NCBI GenBank assembly: GCA_944325785.1
Contig: CALVBN010000001.1
Span: 248,001 to 312,000, forward strand
Length of the DNA stretch: 64,000 bases
Direction: 5' to 3'
Source: Candidatus Gastranaerophilales bacterium
GTDB lineage: Bacteria; Cyanobacteriota; Vampirovibrionia; Gastranaerophilales; Gastranaerophilaceae
The notes under the pieces were generated by a model. That model was given only the letters and a program-made list of their open reading frames with translations. It did no database searches and was not told where the DNA came from. Positions 61,204 to 64,000 of the stretch are shown here, piece by piece (position 1 is the first letter of the stretch; every line of letters starts with the position of its first letter). The translations under genes were made by a program, and so were the position numbers.

Positions 61204-61844
61204 TGACAAATTTTGATTTCTTAAAAAAAATAGATAATAACTTGTATGAAATTATTACTGAAGCCGAAAAACTATACACTTCAGAGTTCTTTGAACAATG
61301 TATAACGCAGACGAGAAGATTTGGCGAGCAGATGTGCAAAAATATTATGGCTGATAATTACCGATTTGACGAAAGCTTTGACAATATGCTTGCCACAATG
61401 AAGGATAAGGCGCATTCCATACCGGAAAAAGAGTTTATTGACGATTTGTATTTCCTAAAAAAGCAGGGAAATATCTCTGTTCACTCTTCTACAGTCAAAC
61501 GTGACGGAATTCTTGCTTTCGAGTGTCTGCAGAGGGCTTTTGAAGCCTCAATAAATTATGCGGTTTTATATAAAAAAGGAAGCAGGACAATTTTAAAAAA
61601 GCAGTATGATGTAAATCTTCTGATGACAGGCAAACCTTCTTTAAGAGAAAAATATCAAGAAAAAAGACAGGAAAAAGGGCAAAAGAAGATACAAACGCAA
61701 AAGAAAACAGCAAATAAACCAAAGCAGTCATACACAATGAAAACATCTTCCAAAAAGAAGAAACCTGTTTTTTGGATTTTTACGGGTATCTCTGCGATAA
61801 TTTCAGCAATAATGCTTCTTGCTATATTAATTTTAACCCTTTAA
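61203..61844 (+). CDS. DUF4145-like domain with C-terminal membrane anchor
   Basis: This 213-aa protein begins at the last base of the ruvC stop (TAATG). Residues about 1-130 look like the DUF4145 helical domain (F-F-E-Q-C-I-T-Q-T-R-R-F-G-E-Q-M-C, D-D-L-Y-F-L-K-K-Q-G-N-I-S-V-H-S-S). A very basic Lys/Gln-rich linker (about 145-190) leads to one C-terminal transmembrane segment (W-I-F-T-G-I-S-A-I-I-S-A-I-M-L-L-A-I-L), so it is tail-anchored facing the cytoplasm. DUF4145 often accompanies restriction and defence proteins, but ruvC linkage may only be transcriptional. Confidence 0.7.
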   Translation: MTNFDFLKKIDNNLYEIITEAEKLYTSEFFEQCITQTRRFGEQMCKNIMADNYRFDESFDNMLATMKDKAHSIPEKEFIDDLYFLKKQGNISVHSSTVKRDGILAFECLQRAFEASINYAVLYKKGSRTILKKQYDVNLLMTGKPSLREKYQEKRQEKGQKKIQTQKKTANKPKQSYTMKTSSKKKKPVFWIFTGISAIISAIMLLAILILTL

Positions 61845-62211
61845 TATTAAAAATAAAAAGCCAATAACCGGCGGGATTGCTTTGAGCCAAGCGCCCTCTT
61901 AAAAACTTGGCGTAAAACGCTAAGCTCAGCGTCTTTCAGTGGCTCATAAGAGCCGAAAAAACTCTAATTTCTCATCTCTAATTTTTCGCTTCACCCTTCA
62001 CCAAAGTATATGAGATTCTTCGGACTCACTAAGCTGTTGTTTTCGTCCTCTGAATGACGTTTTGTAGTCTAAACGCCAAGTTTAGCGCACTCCCTCTCCT
62101 AACAGGAGAGAGCTGGGGTGAGGTGTCATCAGTCCCATATCTAACCAAACATCCTCGCCAGAACGCAGTACCTTACCGCATCTTTAGCAAAAATATGAAG
62201 CCGTCAGCATT
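61845..62211. other. Gene-free interval with repeat fragments
   Basis: No gene is seen in these 367 bp. It contains GCTAAGC/GCGTC hairpin-like fragments (about 61920-61940), CGTC...GACG and a fourth member of the GC-rich family (CCCTCTCCTAACAGGAGAGAGCTGGGGTGAGG, about 62092-62124). It separates the ruvC operon from the convergent helicase gene. Confidence 0.5.
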
Positions 62212-64000
62212 TTAATCAACTGAGAAAATATCTTTCAAATCTTCCATAGTCAGAGATTTTGTAATATTTCTGTCTATAGATACTACGCTGTCAACAAGGT
62301 CGCGCTTGCGTCCCTTAATCTTTTGAATTTTTTCTTCAACAGTGTTTTTAGTAATAAGTCTGTAAACAAATACTTTCTTAGTCTGTCCGATACGGTATGC
62401 TCTGTCAGTAGCCTGGTCTTCAACCGCAGGGTTCCACCACGGGTCGTAGTGGATTACATAATCCGCGCCGGTCAAGTTCAAACCTGTACCGCCGGCTTTT
62501 AAGCTTATCAAGAATATCGGAATGTTCGGGTTATTATTGAAGTTCTCAACAGCTGCTTGACGGTCTTTTGTCTTACCGGTTAAGTACTCATACGGAATGC
62601 CTTCTCTTTCCAGCCAAGCCTTGATAATATCAAGCATATCGACAAATTGGCTGAATAAAAGCACTCTGTGTTTTTCTTGAATAATCTGTTCAAGCATACC
62701 CTTTAAGTATTCAAACTTACCGGACTTCATGACGCCTTTAACATGCTCTTTGTCGTATAGTTTCGGGTGACAGCATATCTGACGGAGCCTGAGAAGTGCT
62801 GAGAAAATTGACATTCTGCTCTTTTCAAGACCGTTAAGTTCAATGCTCTTGAACAATTCTTCTTTTGTACTGTCAAGTACTTCAAGATAGAAATCTCTCT
62901 GTTCGTCTGTAAGTTCGCAATATGCCATATTTTCGACTTTATCCGGCAAGTCTTTCGCAACATCCCTCTTCATACGTCTTAATATGAACGGGAAAATCTG
63001 GAGTTTCAAACGTTTTTCAACCGTCTTATCCTGTCTTTCCATAATCGGCGTAACGTATCTGTAATTAAATTCCGCAACGTTAAACAAAAATCCAGGCATA
63101 AGAAAATCGAATACAGACCACAATTCTTCAAGCTTATTTTCTATCGGCGTACCGGAAAGAGCAAGCTTATGGTCTGATTGAAGCTCTTTTACTGTCTGTG
63201 CAGTCTGTGATATTGCGTTTTTGATATTTTGAGACTCATCTAAAATAATGTACCTAAAATTATATTTCTTAAGTTTTGCAATATCGCGTCTTACCAGAGC
63301 GTAGCTTGTAATAACAATATCGTATTCCGGAATATGTTTAAACAAATCTTTTCTGTCCGCCCCTGTAAGCTTTAAACAGGTTAAATCCGGTGTAAATTTT
63401 TGAATTTCAGCTTCCCAGTTAAATACAACCGTAGTCGGAGCAATAACAAGAGTTGTCTGCGGACCGTCGACCTCTTTTGCTTTCTGCAGAAGGCTCAAAG
63501 CCTGCAGGGTTTTACCAAGCCCCATATCATCCGCAAGAATACCGTTTAAGCCATACTGATACAAGAACCACAACCAGTGGAAACCTTTAATCTGATATTC
63601 TCTGAATTCCGCATTCACGCCTTTAGGGATTTCTACGCCGTCAGAAGTTGTAGAGAACGTAGAAATCTGTTCCCAGAATTTTTGGAACTTTTCACTCATT
63701 ACGAGTTCAAAACCCTGGTTCTGCAATTCAGTAATCAAACCTACACGGTATGTTTTAACCAAAAATTTGTTTTCATTATTTCTGTATGCATCAAAAGAGT
63801 TAAATGAACGCATAATCTGATAAATATTCTGCGCCGGATATTCTACAAACCCTAAACTTCTTACACGTGCATACTTTTCACCGCTTTGGATTGTTTCATA
63901 TATATCATCAAAATTGATTACTTCTTCACCGACCTGTCCGTATAGCTGTATTTCCATACTGTCGATTGATTCTTCAGAGAAGTCTATCTTTGCACACATC
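62212..64000 (-). CDS. SNF2-family helicase (partial, N-terminus beyond window)
   Basis: The frame is open to the right edge, so only the C-terminal 595 or so residues are seen. The SNF2 ATPase has Walker A D-D-M-G-L-G-K-T, Walker B I-L-D-E-S-Q, T-S-Y-A-L-V, S-G-T-P-I-E-N, and the helicase C half with F-S-Q-F-V, S-L-K-A-G-G-T-G-L-N-L and D-R-A-Y-R-I-G-Q. It fits the bacterial SNF2 (HepA/RapA-distant) group that remodels protein-DNA complexes; an upstream SWIM or SNF2-associated domain is expected. An ATG at 63999 exists but is probably internal. Confidence 0.9.
   Translation of the reverse strand, partial: MCAKIDFSEESIDSMEIQLYGQVGEEVINFDDIYETIQSGEKYARVRSLGFVEYPAQNIYQIMRSFNSFDAYRNNENKFLVKTYRVGLITELQNQGFELVMSEKFQKFWEQISTFSTTSDGVEIPKGVNAEFREYQIKGFHWLWFLYQYGLNGILADDMGLGKTLQALSLLQKAKEVDGPQTTLVIAPTTVVFNWEAEIQKFTPDLTCLKLTGADRKDLFKHIPEYDIVITSYALVRRDIAKLKKYNFRYIILDESQNIKNAISQTAQTVKELQSDHKLALSGTPIENKLEELWSVFDFLMPGFLFNVAEFNYRYVTPIMERQDKTVEKRLKLQIFPFILRRMKRDVAKDLPDKVENMAYCELTDEQRDFYLEVLDSTKEELFKSIELNGLEKSRMSIFSALLRLRQICCHPKLYDKEHVKGVMKSGKFEYLKGMLEQIIQEKHRVLLFSQFVDMLDIIKAWLEREGIPYEYLTGKTKDRQAAVENFNNNPNIPIFLISLKAGGTGLNLTGADYVIHYDPWWNPAVEDQATDRAYRIGQTKKVFVYRLITKNTVEEKIQKIKGRKRDLVDSVVSIDRNITKSLTMEDLKDIFSVD

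Overview
The window is AT-rich, gene-dense bacterial chromosome. All genes read in the standard code and most have a recognisable Shine-Dalgarno sequence. I infer an uncultured fermentative gut bacterium of the non-photosynthetic cyanobacterial sister group (Vampirovibrionia/Melainabacteria, order Gastranaerophilales). The reasons are the low GC, the full-length AdhE, the large AMIN-type amidase, and many lineage-specific proteins with coiled coils or short membrane segments beside a housekeeping core. This placement is a judgement from content; no marker-gene phylogeny was done. I recognised no rRNA or tRNA gene, CRISPR array, prophage or transposase gene.

Layout. 1-2466 (minus): a patatin-like phospholipase cut by the window edge, preceded by a GT-C-like membrane protein. 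2550-6026 (plus): a LeuC-family dehydratase, a small membrane protein, MtnA and an ADP-ribosyltransferase-like protein. 6023-8590 (minus): an SSB / DUF1537 kinase / PdxA-type dehydrogenase operon. 8719-11673 (plus): a giant M41-type peptidase whose AAA+ domain has lost its ATPase motifs. 11719-15100 (minus): a parvulin lipoprotein and an operon of a zinc-ribbon/RGG-like protein, RimM and TrmD. 15273-19935 (minus): two paralogous membrane proteins, CysE, CysK, TyrS and a small unknown. 19967-20960: no convincing gene; nested inverted repeats and about five copies of a 105-bp tandem repeat. 21015-25758: AdhE, a coiled-coil Ser/Ala-rich protein and a stand-alone LuxR-type HTH. 25801-33857: Pnp, a small membrane protein, a sigma-70 family factor, TsaD, MurI, an AMIN/Amidase_3 hydrolase and an unannotated 42-aa gene. 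34038-41230: a cluster of unrecognised helical proteins sharing an unusual promoter motif. 41352-48381: Prs, an Xre regulator, a degenerate metzincin with TPRs, small proteins, MnmA, MurA and a duplicated-motif protein. 48814-64000: Mfd, a uridine-kinase-like P-loop protein, a DUF4037-type nucleotidyltransferase, PolA, a membrane protein, a MacB-type permease, a DUF2229 iron-sulfur protein, a phosphatase-like protein, RuvC, a DUF4145-like tail-anchored protein and a partial SNF2 helicase.

How the genes work together. The housekeeping part covers translation and tRNA modification (TrmD, RimM, MnmA, TsaD, TyrS), repair and replication (PolA, Mfd, RuvC, SSB, SNF2), the cell wall (MurA, MurI, amidase) and cysteine synthesis (CysE-CysK). 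AdhE makes ethanol. The novelty lies in the accessory proteins. One set has a short promoter-like block (GGCAAAAAATATTTTTACG-like) and an N-terminal F-[KC]-[GAS] tag; it comprises the pseudo-AAA peptidase, the phosphatase-like protein and a small membrane protein, with a second membrane protein carrying the tag only. Another set of large coiled-coil or helical proteins (24043, 34038, 36039, 39328) shares the block ATACTTTATATATATAA. These look like two co-regulated groups of lineage-specific proteins and are the best candidates for an undescribed system.
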